Source of the DNA: Bacillota bacterium
GTDB lineage: Bacteria; Bacillota; Bacilli; Bu12
Length of the DNA: 41,097 bases
Direction of reading: 5' to 3'
Assembly: GCA_014896485.1 (NCBI GenBank)
Contig: JADBKH010000017.1
Coordinates: forward strand, 1-41,097
Shown: in pieces, positions 8,339 to 17,510 of the stretch
Numbering within the stretch: the first letter of the stretch is position 1
Layout of the letters: every line of letters starts with the position of its first letter
Translations under genes and position numbers: made by a program
The notes under the pieces: model-generated
What the model was told of the DNA's origin: nothing
The model's input: only the letters and a program-made list of their open reading frames with translations
The model's database searches: none

Positions 8339-9006
8339 TCCATGACCACCTCACCCGCTTTCACCAAAGCATCCTGCCAAAACGCTTCGTCGCCTTGTGC
8401 GCTCACGGATCGGCCTTGACCCGCCAAGCGATGTCTCAAGCGTACAACCTCCTCCTGCGCAAAGGCAACATACGACTCGGGAGGATGCTCCATCAAACGC
8501 GGGCCGAGTAGGCAAGCGTTGGGAGAGAGTACCTCAACGCCTCGTTCTGCAGACATAAAAAAGTAACCGTGCTGTCGACGCCACAAAAAATGTTCCTCCG
8601 CTATTCTCCAACCCTGTCGACTGAGCCAAAAGCGCACAGCATATTCATGACCCATGGGCTGCAGCACCAAGCGATGCACACCCCTCAACTGTGGACGGCC
8701 AGCCTCGAGCAATCGGGTCATACGCAGACCGCCAATACCGGCAATGGCCACTTGGGGTACTTCCCCCACAGCGATCGGTGTCAGCCCGTCCCCCTGCCGC
8801 ACTGCGATACGAGCACTCAGGCCATCATGCCAGACACGCCTTTGCGCAAGAAGAACGGGGGAAGTCCCGATATCGGAGGCGATTGCATACGGAATGATCC
8901 CACGCTTGACGAGGGTCGCAGAAAAAATAGCATCGTTGGCGGCTATTTCAGCAAGTCCCCAGCCCGGACGCACCATTTCCGCCAATCGTTCAAGTCTCGG
9001 CTCCAT
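8326..9006 (-). CDS. trmK: TrmK-like tRNA (adenine22-N1)-methyltransferase homolog with altered motifs
   Basis: A homolog of TrmK (YqfN), which methylates A22 of tRNA. Homology is clear in RQGDGL, IAGIGG and LVLQP, and in the conserved pairing with nif3. The motif I that binds S-adenosylmethionine is degraded: the family DIGSDHAYLP reads EIAANDAIFS, and the LQPN motif reads LQPM. The protein may be impaired or repurposed. The longer frame to 9057 runs through a terminator hairpin, so I start at the ATG at 9006 behind AGGATGG. The ATG at 9018 is an alternative without a spaced ribosome site. Predicted length is 226 residues, close to the family norm. The C-terminal third is helical and arginine-rich. 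Confidence 0.8.
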   Translation of the reverse strand: MEPRLERLAEMVRPGWGLAEIAANDAIFSATLVKRGIIPYAIASDIGTSPVLLAQRRVWHDGLSARIAVRQGDGLTPIAVGEVPQVAIAGIGGLRMTRLLEAGRPQLRGVHRLVLQPMGHEYAVRFWLSRQGWRIAEEHFLWRRQHGYFFMSAERGVEVLSPNACLLGPRLMEHPPESYVAFAQEEVVRLRHRLAGQGRSVSAQGDEAFWQDALVKAGEVVMEWSL

Positions 9007-9030
9007 ATTCGTTTCCATCCTAACGATAAG

Positions 9031-9055
9031 GAAAAAACGGCAGAGAGACTCTGCC
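9031..9055 (-). terminator. Intrinsic terminator immediately upstream of trmK
   Basis: On the minus strand GGCAGAG, loop TCT and CTCTGCC form a perfect 7-bp stem followed by GTTTTTTCC, a good U-tract. It lies between the GerE-like gene and trmK, only 25 nt before the trmK start, leaving no room for a promoter after it. It ends the upstream transcript or acts as an attenuator for trmK-nif3. Confidence 0.8.
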
Positions 9056-9123
9056 ATTGCGATTGGCGGCTCGACCTGACTGCCTGCTGAGGTGGCGCAG
9101 CATTCGGGTACCCATCGTCATAA

Positions 9124-9345
9124 TTACCGCAAGGAGATGAGCCCACTCTTGATTGCGTAGACGACCGCTTCCGTACGGTTGCGGACACCCAGCTTGCGAA
9201 AGATATTGCTCATGTGGTTGCGGACCGTTTTCTCGCTAATGTAGAGTTCCTTTGCCACTTCTTTGTAACTGTGGTTTTCAGCGACGAGCGTCAGGATTTC
9301 TCGCTCTCGAGCCGTTATCGCGGCGTAATCGCCAACTCCCTTCAT
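9124..9345 (-). CDS. Small LuxR-type HTH regulator (GerE-like)
   Basis: A 73-residue protein that is almost entirely a LuxR/GerE DNA-binding domain. TAREREILTLVAE opens the domain, and YKEVAKELYISEKTVRNHMS is the helix-turn-helix with the family signature, followed by IFRKLGVRNRTEAVVYA. It lacks a receiver domain. Size and architecture equal B. subtilis GerE (74 residues), a late mother-cell sporulation regulator, though the sequence also resembles the C-terminal domain of NarL-type response regulators. The start follows GAGGGGG. It is monocistronic by position: pncA lies upstream with a 140-bp gap and a terminator lies downstream. Binding as a dimer to promoter DNA is expected. The GerE role itself is inferred. 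Confidence 0.85.
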   Translation of the reverse strand: MKGVGDYAAITAREREILTLVAENHSYKEVAKELYISEKTVRNHMSNIFRKLGVRNRTEAVVYAIKSGLISLR

Positions 9346-9429
9346 CCCGCAGCCCCCTCAGGTTGACGGGGATCGATCAGCCTACTCCCGCTTCCTGCCG
9401 CTGGCAATCTCATCCTATGAGGCGCGGAA

Positions 9430-9480
9430 AAAGAAGGTGTTGACACCGCAAGGACAGATGTCCTCTCCTTTGCGGGACGT
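9430..9480 (-). terminator. Weak hairpin region after pncA
   Basis: Downstream of the pncA stop the minus strand can pair CCGCAA with TTGCGG, enclosing GGAC/GTCC. A small GGTGT/ACACC stem follows, then TTCTTTTT. This resembles a double-hairpin terminator with an imperfect U-tract. Confidence 0.35.
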
Positions 9481-9485
9481 TTGTT

Positions 9486-10070
9486 TTATTTACACACCTC
9501 TGCTGCGCGAGCCAAAATACCTCCTGCTTCCATGACCTCTTGCAGGGCGCGATTCCCATCGCCCGGCTGGCTTTCGACGCCTCGGACGCCATCTTCGACA
9601 ACCACCACATTGTAGCCAAAGGCGAGCCCGTCGAGTGCCGTCTGGCGCACACAGTACTCTGTGGCCAGTCCAGCCATGAACAGGCGGTGGATCCGATTGC
9701 GCTGCAACTCCAGGTGCAGGGGGGTGCGTTGAAATCCAGAGTAGGCTTCTTCATCTGCCAACATTCCCTTGCTGACCACAAAAGCCTCTTTGGGCAGCTG
9801 TAGTTCTGGATGAAAGGCAGCACCCACACTGCCCTGCACACAATGAGCAGGCCAAGGTCCACCTCTTTGCTGAAAAGAGATGTGATCAGCAGGATGCCAG
9901 TCGCGTGTCGCCACAATGAGTGCACCTTGTGCAATAAAGCAAGCGAGAAGCGCATTGGCAACGGGCACAACCGCATCACCGTCTTGGGTCGGAAGTGCTC
10001 CGCCTGGACAAAAGTCGTTTTGAATATCAACCAAAACCAAGGCATCGTGACGACCAATGCAAAGGCGCAT
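9486..10070 (-). CDS. pncA: Nicotinamidase / isochorismatase-family amidohydrolase
   Basis: Hydrolyses nicotinamide to nicotinate in NAD salvage. The catalytic triad is visible: Asp15 (VLVDIQNDF), Lys101 (VSKGML) and Cys140 (GLATEYCV). Metal ligands are Asp57, His59 and His63 (TRDWHPADHISF). At 194 residues the size is normal for PncA. I start at the ATG at 10070 behind GAGAGG; an in-frame GTG at 10100 has no ribosome site. It lies downstream of rpoD and the tRNA on the same strand, beyond two hairpins, and is probably transcribed separately. Related isochorismatases exist, but the TEYCV and DWHP motifs favour nicotinamidase. Confidence 0.9.
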   Translation of the reverse strand: MRLCIGRHDALVLVDIQNDFCPGGALPTQDGDAVVPVANALLACFIAQGALIVATRDWHPADHISFQQRGGPWPAHCVQGSVGAAFHPELQLPKEAFVVSKGMLADEEAYSGFQRTPLHLELQRNRIHRLFMAGLATEYCVRQTALDGLAFGYNVVVVEDGVRGVESQPGDGNRALQEVMEAGGILARAAEVCK

Positions 10071-10150
10071 CCTTTTCCTCTCCCCTGCCACCTTATCCAC
10101 AACGATTCAAGCACAGACGTAGATGGGTCTGCAACGAAAATGCACAAAGG

Positions 10151-10208
10151 CGGCAGGGAATTTCCCTGCCGCTTTCTCCCGTTTAGGTGTCTGTTAGCTG
10201 TCAGACAC
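10151..10208 (-). terminator. Two hairpins downstream of the tRNA gene
   Basis: The strong one pairs CGGCAGGGA with its complement around a 3-nt loop (10151-10171); a short run of T with interruptions follows on either strand. The second pairs GTGTCTG with CAGACAC around 8 nt (10187-10208). Together they are well placed to end the rpoD-tRNA transcript and separate it from pncA. Confidence 0.55.
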
Positions 10209-10243
10209 GGTTGGTTGCCCGCACCAGCACTGGCTTTATGTAA

Positions 10244-10317
10244 TGGGCCCACCAGGATTCGAACCTGGGACCATCCGGTTATGGGCCGGCCGCTCTAACC
10301 GGCTGAGCTATGGGCCC
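10244..10317 (-). tRNA. tRNA with CAU anticodon, probably tRNA-Ile2 (lysidine type)
   Basis: A 74-nt cloverleaf: acceptor GGGCCCA pairs with TGGGCCC, D stem GCTC/GAGC, T stem CCAGG/CCTGG with loop TTCGAAT, discriminator A73 and no encoded CCA. The anticodon loop is CCCATAA, giving CAU. C4-G69 and C5-G68 in the acceptor are TilS recognition pairs, so tRNA-Ile2, read as AUA after lysidine modification, is more likely than elongator Met. Two oddities: position 33 is C instead of the near-universal U, and pair 27-43 is G-A. Either an unusual functional tRNA or a decayed copy. It sits 44 bp after rpoD. Confidence 0.88.
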
Positions 10318-10327
10318 GCTAGACGTT

Positions 10328-10357
10328 AGACTAGCAGAATAAGAAGCGATTTGTCAA
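10328..10357 (-). promoter_or_regulatory. Candidate promoter of the tRNA gene
   Basis: A perfect TTGACA (10352-10357) just past the rpoD stop and TAGTCT (10328-10333) are 18 bp apart. The -10 matches only 3 of 6, and it ends 10 bp before the tRNA. Read-through from rpoD is the alternative. Confidence 0.4.
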
Positions 10358-10361
10358 AAGC

Positions 10362-11597
10362 TCAGTCCAGAAAATCCTTCAATCGCTTGCTACGGCTTGG
10401 GTGGCGCAATTTGCGCAGCGCTTTCGCCTCAATCTGGCGAATGCGTTCACGGGTGACGCCAAAGACACGACCAACCTCTTCCAAGGTGCGTGCACGGCCG
10501 TCATCAAGGCCAAAGCGAAGACGAAGCACGTTCTCTTCCCGCTCGGTAAGGGTGTCGAGTACTTCCTCAAGCTGTTCCTTGAGCAGTTCTTGTGCCGCTG
10601 CATCTGCCGGTGCCAAGGCATCCTGGTCCTCGATGAAATCGCCCAGATGCGAATCGTCTTCCTCACCAATCGGCGTCTCCAACGAGACTGGTTCCTGGGC
10701 AACTTTCATGATCTCACGGACTTTGTCTGGGCTCATCTCCATGCGCTCGGCAATCTCTTCAGCGGTCGGTTCACGACCCAGTTCCTGCAGCAATTGCCGA
10801 GAAACCCGGACCAACTTGTTGATGGTTTCCACCATGTGTACCGGGATACGAATGGTCCGTGCCTGATCTGCAATCGCCCGCGTAATCGCCTGCCGGATCC
10901 ACCACGTCGCATACGTGCTGAACTTGTATCCCTTGGTATAGTCAAACTTCTCTACCGCTTTCAACAGGCCCATGTTGCCTTCCTGGATCAGATCCAAAAA
11001 GAGCATGCCCCGTCCGACGTAGCGTTTGGCAATGCTCACCACCAGGCGCAGATTGGCTTCGGCCAACTCTTGTTTGGCAGTCTCATCACCCATCTCGATC
11101 CGCTTGGCCAGCTCAATCTCTTGCTGGGCAGTCAGGAGGGGGACCCGACCGATCTCTTTGAGATACATACGGACCGGATCATTGATCTTTACGCCAGGCG
11201 GCAGCGAAGGGTCTTCATCCTCTTCAACAGCATCGGCAGAAGCGTCAAGGCTCTTGCGCAGCTGCTCCGGTTGCTCGATATTCTCCAGCTCATCGTTGGG
11301 ACTATCGGCGTCTTCCTCATTGATCATCTCGATGCCCTGCTGGGCAATGCGATCGAAAAACTCGTCGATCACATCCGGCTCCAACTCGTAGGGTGAAAGT
11401 TTCTCCATAATCTCACCATAACTGAGAAAGCCCCGCTTGGTCCCTGTCGCGATAAGCTCCTCTTGTACACGTTCGAGCTCGGATCCCGTTTCGTGAACCG
11501 ATACCTCGTTCGCCCTCTTGCCGTCTTCGGGAGGGAGCATTTCCACGCCACCCGCCTCTCTGGACGTACTGCGGCGACGGGATTTATTTTCAGCCAC
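10362..11597 (-). CDS. rpoD: RNA polymerase principal sigma factor (sigma A)
   Basis: The housekeeping sigma subunit, 411 residues, which directs RNA polymerase to TTGACA/TATAAT promoters. A region 1.1-like segment lies at about 45-95 and an acidic linker at about 95-135. [12 protein letters not shown] (139-150) opens region 1.2. Region 2 has [12 protein letters not shown] and DLIQEGN, with the melting and -10 recognition segment [12 protein letters not shown] (226-237). Region 4.2 carries the helix-turn-helix around 370-392, ending [15 protein letters not shown]. The start is GTG behind AAAGGAGGG (11605-11613). It follows dnaG after 112 bp, the standard glyS-dnaG-rpoD order. Confidence 0.98.
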   Translation of the reverse strand: MAENKSRRRSTSREAGGVEMLPPEDGKRANEVSVHETGSELERVQEELIATGTKRGFLSYGEIMEKLSPYELEPDVIDEFFDRIAQQGIEMINEEDADSPNDELENIEQPEQLRKSLDASADAVEEDEDPSLPPGVKINDPVRMYLKEIGRVPLLTAQQEIELAKRIEMGDETAKQELAEANLRLVVSIAKRYVGRGMLFLDLIQEGNMGLLKAVEKFDYTKGYKFSTYATWWIRQAITRAIADQARTIRIPVHMVETINKLVRVSRQLLQELGREPTAEEIAERMEMSPDKVREIMKVAQEPVSLETPIGEEDDSHLGDFIEDQDALAPADAAAQELLKEQLEEVLDTLTEREENVLRLRFGLDDGRARTLEEVGRVFGVTRERIRQIEAKALRKLRHPSRSKRLKDFLD

Positions 11598-11709
11598 TCT
11601 CTGTCCCTCCTTTCAAGGCAAGCTCGTCCGAGTCGCCCGACAATCTGATTCGCCATGCAACAACAACGTACGCACTTTCACGACAGAGGTTTCACAAAAA
11701 TGTGACACT

Positions 11710-13533
11710 CTACTGCGTCTGCAACGCATTGCGTGGATGGGATTGCGCTGCAAACTGTTGCCACTTGCGCCGCAGCCCTCGTCGCTGGCGTTCCAATGCC
11801 AAGTGCTGCTGCTGCAACGTCGCCATACGCTGTACCTCACCTGCAGCTTCCGCTTGGGCAATCGCTGCCAGCAGGCGCTTGCTGGCCTGTTGGCAGCGAT
11901 AGGCATCCAGTTGATACAGACAGTCAACTGCCCAGCGCTCCAATGCCGTAACCTCCCAAGCCGTCATCACTGATTCTGCCGTCCAAGCGGCTTCCTCGGG
12001 ATCCAGTTGCTGAATCAACGCCTCAGGTGTCCAAGGCTGAAACGCATCACACAGCTCGCGCAGGTGTTGGGCAGTGCGGACGGCTTGCGACGTAACGGCC
12101 AACTGTCCAAACGGTTCTGCGTATTTTTCTGCCAGATCACGATCTGCCAGAAGCAAACGCACCATGATACGCTCCGCTCCACGCACGGCTGGAGGGATCT
12201 CTGTATGCTCTTCTGCCTTCGCAGACCTTGGTACTGCCAAAGGTGGGGCGGAATCCGTCGGTTTACGTTGCTTTTCGACCTCACGGGCAATCGCACCGGC
12301 CGATACGTGGTAGTTGTCCGCGAGCCACCGCACGTATTCTTCCCGCACAATGGCATTTTCAACCTTAGAAAGATGTGCTGCCGCAGCTGTCAAATAAGCG
12401 GCGCGACCTTGCGGGTCAGAGAGATCGTATTGCTGCGCCAACACCTCTAAAAGATATTGCTGACCCGCAACACTCTTGCCCAAGACATTTCGTTCGAACG
12501 ACGCTACCCCAAAACTGCGTACGAATTCGTCGGGATCGTGCTCTCCCGGCAAACGCGCGACACGTACTGCAAGGCCTGCTTCCTCTAATGTAGCAATGGC
12601 CCGCTGCATCCCGTGCGCACCCGCTGCATCGCCGTCATAACAGAAGATTACCCGGGAGACATAACGGCGCAGCAGCAATGCCTGTTCCCTCGTCAGAGAC
12701 GTCCCCAGCGAAGCCACGACATGGCGTACTCCAGCTTGCCACAGCTGCAGCACATCCATGTATCCTTCAAGCAACACGGCTTCGCCTTTCTCGAGCATGG
12801 CAGCTCGTGCTTGCGGAAGGCCATAAAGCAGTACGCGCTTGCGAAAAAGGGGACTCTCCGGCGAATTCAAATACTTTGGATGCCCGGTGTGGAGGATCCG
12901 AGCGCCCCATCCAACCGGTTTCTCGCGGGCATCGGCAATGGGAAAGATCAACCGATCGAAGAAGCGATCCCGACGATGCGAAGGGAGACGGAGTCCGATC
13001 TCTCGGAGCACATCCGGTGAAAAGCCCTCCTGCAGCAACACCTCTCCCACCCGTCCATCGGCGTAGCCAAGTTGAAACGCACGCGCCGTCTCTCCCGAAA
13101 TGCCACGCTGCCGCAGATAAGCTTCACCTACTGGTGAGAGGCGTTGGGCAAAGAGTGCAACTGCCCGCTCCACCGCTGTACGCAATACTTGCAAACGAGG
13201 CGAGAAGTTGCTTTGTGCGGTTTGGTAGCTGGCAGGATCGATGCCGACGAGTTCTGCCAGAAAAGCGACCGCCTCTGGAAAAGCGAGGTGCTCGATCTCC
13301 ATCACGAAATTGAAAAGATTTCCACTTTTCCCGCATCCAAAGCAATGATACACCTGCTTTTCGCGCGAGACGGAAAATGATGGGGTCTTCTCTTCATGGA
13401 AAGGGCAACGACCCATATAATTGCTGCCAGAAGGTCGCAAGGAGGTATAGCGCCCTACCAAATCGACCATGTCGATCCGTTCGCGAATCGCTTCAATGAG
13501 CGACTGTGCTGCACGAATCCCGATCATCTCCAT
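11710..13533 (-). CDS. dnaG: DNA primase
   Basis: Synthesises RNA primers at the replication fork in partnership with the replicative helicase. The N-terminal zinc ribbon has Cys43, His46, Cys64 and Cys67 (CPFHEEKTPSF, CFGCG). The TOPRIM domain carries LLEGYMDVL and ICYDGDAAG, and the C-terminal part is the helicase-binding domain. The open frame extends to a GTG at 13608 that overlaps the glyS stop as GTGA but has no spaced ribosome site. Alignment with Bacillus DnaG places the start near ATG 13533 or 13527, so I use 13533; the true start is uncertain by 75 bp. Length from here is 607 residues. Confidence 0.95.
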   Translation of the reverse strand: MEMIGIRAAQSLIEAIRERIDMVDLVGRYTSLRPSGSNYMGRCPFHEEKTPSFSVSREKQVYHCFGCGKSGNLFNFVMEIEHLAFPEAVAFLAELVGIDPASYQTAQSNFSPRLQVLRTAVERAVALFAQRLSPVGEAYLRQRGISGETARAFQLGYADGRVGEVLLQEGFSPDVLREIGLRLPSHRRDRFFDRLIFPIADAREKPVGWGARILHTGHPKYLNSPESPLFRKRVLLYGLPQARAAMLEKGEAVLLEGYMDVLQLWQAGVRHVVASLGTSLTREQALLLRRYVSRVIFCYDGDAAGAHGMQRAIATLEEAGLAVRVARLPGEHDPDEFVRSFGVASFERNVLGKSVAGQQYLLEVLAQQYDLSDPQGRAAYLTAAAAHLSKVENAIVREEYVRWLADNYHVSAGAIAREVEKQRKPTDSAPPLAVPRSAKAEEHTEIPPAVRGAERIMVRLLLADRDLAEKYAEPFGQLAVTSQAVRTAQHLRELCDAFQPWTPEALIQQLDPEEAAWTAESVMTAWEVTALERWAVDCLYQLDAYRCQQASKRLLAAIAQAEAAGEVQRMATLQQQHLALERQRRGLRRKWQQFAAQSHPRNALQTQ

Positions 13534-13604
13534 CTGTAGATCAATGATTCGCCACCGATCGCTAAACTCCTGCTTTCCTGCAGCGAAAAAGGGGGGAAAC
13601 TGGT

Positions 13605-15689
13605 TCACTCCGTCGTAAAAACGAGCTTTGCCCAGTCGCAGAAACGTACGGCATGCTGCCAGACAGTGCGCAACAACGAAAGCCGCAGGGCGCGCTGCTG
13701 CGGATCGGGGCTCATTACCAGAACCTCTTCGAAAAAGCGCGTAACCGGATCGACCAACTGCTGCAGCAGGGCGAAGGCCTGATCCAATCTTCCTTGTTCA
13801 AGCGCAGCATCCACTTGAGGCCCCAACTGGACAAGCGCTTCGTAGAGCACGCGTTCGGCGGGTTCCGACAAATGCTCCTGCTGGAAGGAATCGGGGGGTT
13901 GTGTTCCCCCCAAGCGCGCACAACGCACGGCCATTTCAGCAACCGCACGCACTTGTTGCGGCTTGTCGAGCAGCCACTGATGGAGAACGTGAACCCGCCG
14001 CTCTGCTTCGGGAACCTGTCGCCATGGGGTGGTCAGGACCGCTTCGATGGCATCTCGTCGAAAACCTTCTTCTAGCAACAGGTTGGCAAAACGCTGCTGG
14101 CAGAAAGCCATCAATGCAGTCTGGGTATCGTCTCGAGCCGTGATGCCCAACTGCTGTGTGACCAAGCCGACGCCCTCTGCCAACATTTGCGGAAGATCGA
14201 CCGTCAGCTGAAAAGCCCGAACCACTTGTAGTGCGCCCAACGCCGCACGCCGCAGCCCGTACGGATCGGCCGAACCAGAAGGACGGATGCCGACTGCAAA
14301 GCAGGAACACAGTGTATCTAGCTTGTCCGCGATAGACAAAAGGGCACCCACAAGTGTCTGGGGGAGTGGGGCTTCCGCGTTGCGGGGTGCGTACTGCTCA
14401 TCGATGGCGGTCGCAACTGCAGCCTCTTCACCGTAATCCAGGGCATAAATACGTCCCATCACACCTTGCAGCTCCGTAAATTCCCGGACCATCGCTGTTG
14501 TCAGGTCAAATTTACCGATCTCTGCCGCATGTACCGCTTGTCGCCGCACTTCGTCTGCAAGGCCGACTTGCGCCGCAATCGAAGCGACCAATGCCGCATT
14601 TCGCTCCGCCTTCTGAGCCAGATTCCCCAAGCGTTCTTGAAAGAGTACCCCTTCGAGTAATTCCAGAAAGTGGCTGAGCGGCCATTTTCGATCCTCTTCC
14701 CAAAAGAAACGGGCATCGGCCAAGCGCGCAGTTAGAACCCGCTCGTTTCCGTGAATGACTTGTTCCAGAGCATGCTCGTCCCCATCGCGGACCCCGATAA
14801 AACCCGGCAGTAATCCCTCTTTTCCGTAGATCGGGAAGTAACGCTGGTGATCCCGCATGCTGGCAACAAGTACCTCAGCCGGCAAAGCGAGAAAATCCCG
14901 ATCAAAGCGCCCCACAAATGCGGTCGGCCACTCGACAAGATAGGTTACCTCTTCCAGCAAGGGACGCTCGATCTGTGCTTCACCTCCCGCCTGTTCTCCC
15001 ATCCGGCGAACCTGCTCCTCAATGCGTTGTTGACGCTGCCGAGCATCGGCCAGCACGAAATGCGAAGCCATCGCACGTTCATAGTCAGCCGCATCTTCCA
15101 GGGAAAATGCATGAGGAGCCAAGGTGCGATGCCCGTAGCTTTTGCGATCGGAGGAGACGCCTGCTAGCGTCAGCGGAATTACTTCTTTGCCGAGCAGCGC
15201 CACGACCCAGCGAATCGGCCTCAAAAACCGAAATTCTTCTGCTCCCCAGCGCATGCTGCGCGGCAAAGGAAGCTGGGCGACCAAAGTAGAAAGCTGCTCC
15301 GCGAGTAGTGCTGTCGTCGCTCTTCCACCACTGCGCTGTAATGCATAGAGATACCGTCCACCTGCTTCTTCCCGTATCGTCAACTCCTCCAAGGAAAGGT
15401 GATGGCTACGCGCAAAACCGATGGCCGCTTTGGTCGAGGCTCCGGAGGCATCAAAGGCGATTTGCGCAGAGGGCCCTCGGATCCACTCTTCCCGTTGCGC
15501 CTCCGCTTCCGACACCCTCGCGACCTGTGTTGCAAGGCGTCGTGCCGTCGCATACCAACGGGCTGGACCGTGGGTCACCCCCCGTGCATCCAAAAGCTGG
15601 ACGAGCGCACGCTGCAAGGCTTCGGCCAAAGGTGCCACATCATGTGCCGGTAACTCTTCTGTCCCAATTTCGACCAACAGATCAGCCAA
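13605..15689 (-). CDS. glyS: Glycyl-tRNA synthetase beta subunit
   Basis: The beta subunit of the heterotetrameric (alpha2-beta2) glycyl-tRNA synthetase, 694 residues. It begins [15 protein letters not shown], the family N-terminus, and contains an HD-like region and a C-terminal anticodon-binding helical region. The start is TTG at 15689: AGGAGG at 15699-15704 lies 9 nt upstream, and the TTG overlaps the glyQ stop by 8 bp. The open frame continues to 15830, but that extension is only glyQ coding sequence in another frame. It is coupled to glyQ and followed directly by dnaG. Confidence 0.97.
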   Translation of the reverse strand: MADLLVEIGTEELPAHDVAPLAEALQRALVQLLDARGVTHGPARWYATARRLATQVARVSEAEAQREEWIRGPSAQIAFDASGASTKAAIGFARSHHLSLEELTIREEAGGRYLYALQRSGGRATTALLAEQLSTLVAQLPLPRSMRWGAEEFRFLRPIRWVVALLGKEVIPLTLAGVSSDRKSYGHRTLAPHAFSLEDAADYERAMASHFVLADARQRQQRIEEQVRRMGEQAGGEAQIERPLLEEVTYLVEWPTAFVGRFDRDFLALPAEVLVASMRDHQRYFPIYGKEGLLPGFIGVRDGDEHALEQVIHGNERVLTARLADARFFWEEDRKWPLSHFLELLEGVLFQERLGNLAQKAERNAALVASIAAQVGLADEVRRQAVHAAEIGKFDLTTAMVREFTELQGVMGRIYALDYGEEAAVATAIDEQYAPRNAEAPLPQTLVGALLSIADKLDTLCSCFAVGIRPSGSADPYGLRRAALGALQVVRAFQLTVDLPQMLAEGVGLVTQQLGITARDDTQTALMAFCQQRFANLLLEEGFRRDAIEAVLTTPWRQVPEAERRVHVLHQWLLDKPQQVRAVAEMAVRCARLGGTQPPDSFQQEHLSEPAERVLYEALVQLGPQVDAALEQGRLDQAFALLQQLVDPVTRFFEEVLVMSPDPQQRALRLSLLRTVWQHAVRFCDWAKLVFTTE

Positions 15690-16569
15690 CGTCGACAGCC
15701 TCCTGCTGCAAGAGTGGATATCCCGCTTCTTCACGCTGCGCCAGATAGACCCGGGCAGCTTGTTGCGCCAATCGCCGAACCCGTCCGATAAAAGCGGCGC
15801 GCTGCGAAACTGCCAACGCACCCCGGGCATCCAGCAAGTTAAACAGATGGGAGCATTTCAGCACATCATCGTAGCCAGGCATGACCAGCCCTCCTTTGAG
15901 CAGTCTCGCAGCTTCCTGCTCGTAGGTTTCAAATAAGGTGAGCAGAACCTGCGGCTCGGCACTTTCAAAAGCAAAGGTGGCATGCTCGAACTCGGCTTGC
16001 CGAAAAAGTTGATCGTAGCGAATGCCGTGACCCCAAATCAGGTCAAAGACACTCTCCTTGTCCTGCACATAGGCCGCCAGCCGTTCCAGGCCGTACGTAA
16101 TCTCGACAGCCACCGGTCTGCAATCGATACCCCCGACTTGTTGGAAATATGTAAATTGGGTAATCTCCATCCCATCCAACCAGACTTCCCATCCCAATCC
16201 CCAAGCACCCAGCGTAGGCGATTCCCAGTTGTCTTCGACAAAACGGATGTCGTGTTCCCGGCGATAGATGCCCAGCGTTTCCAAACTCCTCAGGTAACGC
16301 TCTTGGATATCGTCCGGCGAAGGCTTGATCACCACTTGAAACTGATGGTGCTGATAGAGCCGGTTCGGGTTTTGGCCATAACGGGCATCCGCAGGCCGGC
16401 GTGAAGGTTCGACATAGGCTACTGACCACGGTTCGGGACCCAGCACACGCAGAAAGGTAAGGGGGTTCATGGTGCCTGCCCCTTTTTCGACGTCATAAGG
16501 CAATGCGATGAGACAACCCTGCTCGTCCCAAAAGTGTTGTAATGCGAAGATCATCTCCTGCAAATCCAT
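15682..16569 (-). CDS. glyQ: Glycyl-tRNA synthetase alpha subunit
   Basis: The catalytic subunit of bacterial alpha2-beta2 GlyRS, a class II synthetase that activates glycine with ATP. The segments [34 protein letters not shown] and [14 protein letters not shown] are hallmark blocks. At 295 residues it is full length. I use the ATG at 16569 with GAGGAG upstream; the ATG at 16596 adds nine unconserved residues. Only 59 bp separate it from recO, so there is no room for a glycine T-box leader, and expression probably depends on read-through from the era-recO side. Confidence 0.97.
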   Translation of the reverse strand: MDLQEMIFALQHFWDEQGCLIALPYDVEKGAGTMNPLTFLRVLGPEPWSVAYVEPSRRPADARYGQNPNRLYQHHQFQVVIKPSPDDIQERYLRSLETLGIYRREHDIRFVEDNWESPTLGAWGLGWEVWLDGMEITQFTYFQQVGGIDCRPVAVEITYGLERLAAYVQDKESVFDLIWGHGIRYDQLFRQAEFEHATFAFESAEPQVLLTLFETYEQEAARLLKGGLVMPGYDDVLKCSHLFNLLDARGALAVSQRAAFIGRVRRLAQQAARVYLAQREEAGYPLLQQEAVDVG

Positions 16570-16628
16570 TTTATTTATCCGCTCCTCACCTGGCATTCTT
16601 TCTTCAGGTCGCGCAACCCCTCTTGCAT

Positions 16629-17390
16629 CTATCTACTTTTTTCTAACAATTGGAAAGCAATGGTACGCGACGGCAATGCCAGCTTCAATTGCGTCTGTAA
16701 CAGCTGGGTCAATGCCGTATCCAAAAACGCAACCGTGGCAGTGTTGAGGTGCACACGCCCCAACCGGCTGGCGCTGGCCAGGAAAAGCCGAGAAAAATGC
16801 AGCAACTGCTCCCGGCTCACCGGCAATGCCTGAGGAACCTGTTCCCGGCATCGATGACAGAGCAACCCGCCTTCTGCCGGTGCAAACGCCTCCAATGCTT
16901 CCTGCGTTCCGCAGCGCACACAAGCGGTCAAAAGGGGCATCAGTCCTGACCAACGCAGCACTTGTGCCTCACAAATCCGCGCCACCATGGCTGGATCCTT
17001 ACCCTCTGCCAATGCATCGAGTGCTTCTGCCAAAAGGCGGAAAAGCGCCTCTCCTTCGAGAGGCTCTTCCCATCCCTCCTCAAGCAAATGATCGATCAAG
17101 TCGGCCAAATACTCACCGATCGCAAAAAGCCCTACCTTCCCGGCCAGACGCTGTGCCGAAGAGAGGATGGCCGCCTGTTGCACCGTATACAACTGGCGCC
17201 CGCGGTAGAGCAGAAACTGAGCTCGAGATAGGGGCTGCGTCGCAGCTGCCAAGCTGCTTTTGGATTTGTTTGCCCCATGGGCAATGGCAGCCACTTTCCG
17301 ATCCGGCAAAAGCAGCGTGAGCAAACGATCGGTTTCGTGAAAGGCCGAACATTTGAGTACAATGCCTTCTGTGTTGATGCTGCGGTTCAT
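16629..17390 (-). CDS. recO: DNA repair protein RecO
   Basis: A recombination mediator that, with RecR, loads RecA onto SSB-coated single-stranded DNA and anneals strands. It has the N-terminal OB-fold start ([20 protein letters not shown]) and a C-terminal zinc motif, CVRC followed by CHRC. Length is 253 residues. The frame is open to 17495, but that region holds yqzL. I start at the ATG at 17390, 11 bp after the yqzL stop, which fits the family N-terminus. The ribosome site is weak, so coupling to yqzL is likely. Confidence 0.95.
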   Translation of the reverse strand: MNRSINTEGIVLKCSAFHETDRLLTLLLPDRKVAAIAHGANKSKSSLAAATQPLSRAQFLLYRGRQLYTVQQAAILSSAQRLAGKVGLFAIGEYLADLIDHLLEEGWEEPLEGEALFRLLAEALDALAEGKDPAMVARICEAQVLRWSGLMPLLTACVRCGTQEALEAFAPAEGGLLCHRCREQVPQALPVSREQLLHFSRLFLASASRLGRVHLNTATVAFLDTALTQLLQTQLKLALPSRTIAFQLLEKSR

Positions 17391-17401
17391 AGAGAACCAT
17401 T

Positions 17402-17500
17402 TTAAGCCTGCAACAGTCGATAAACCAGATAGGCAAGCGGTTCGCCCGTACGAAGAAAAAGATTCCAATAAAACACAGAGAGTTGCCGATGACATTCCAT
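17402..17500 (-). CDS. yqzL: YqzL-family small protein
   Basis: A 32-residue open frame between era and recO, exactly where Bacillus carries yqzL. Its core, FYWNLFLRTGEPLAYLVYRLL, matches the YqzL pattern of Trp, Phe, Thr-Gly, then an AYL-Y segment (WKVFSQTGNIDTYLLFKEL in Bacillus, from memory). It starts with ATG 7 nt after GGGGAG. It is shorter than the 40-odd residues of known homologs because the acidic tail is absent. Function is unknown. The ribosome site is partly inside a hairpin stem. Too short for a length filter, but position and motif together make it convincing. Confidence 0.82.
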   Translation of the reverse strand: MECHRQLSVFYWNLFLRTGEPLAYLVYRLLQA

Positions 17501-17510
17501 TTCATCTCTC

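Noticed and set aside
10401-11396. 331-codon forward frame opposite rpoD
   Set aside because: Shadow of rpoD codon bias; no ribosome site or homology.
16570-16628. Glycine T-box leader before glyQ
   Set aside because: Only 59 bp separate recO and glyQ; there is no room for a T-box, and no AGGGTGG-type motif is present.
17113-17505. 130-codon frame starting right behind a strong ribosome site in the era-recO gap
   Set aside because: The same ribosome site better serves the YqzL frame, and the rest of this frame is recO in the wrong register.
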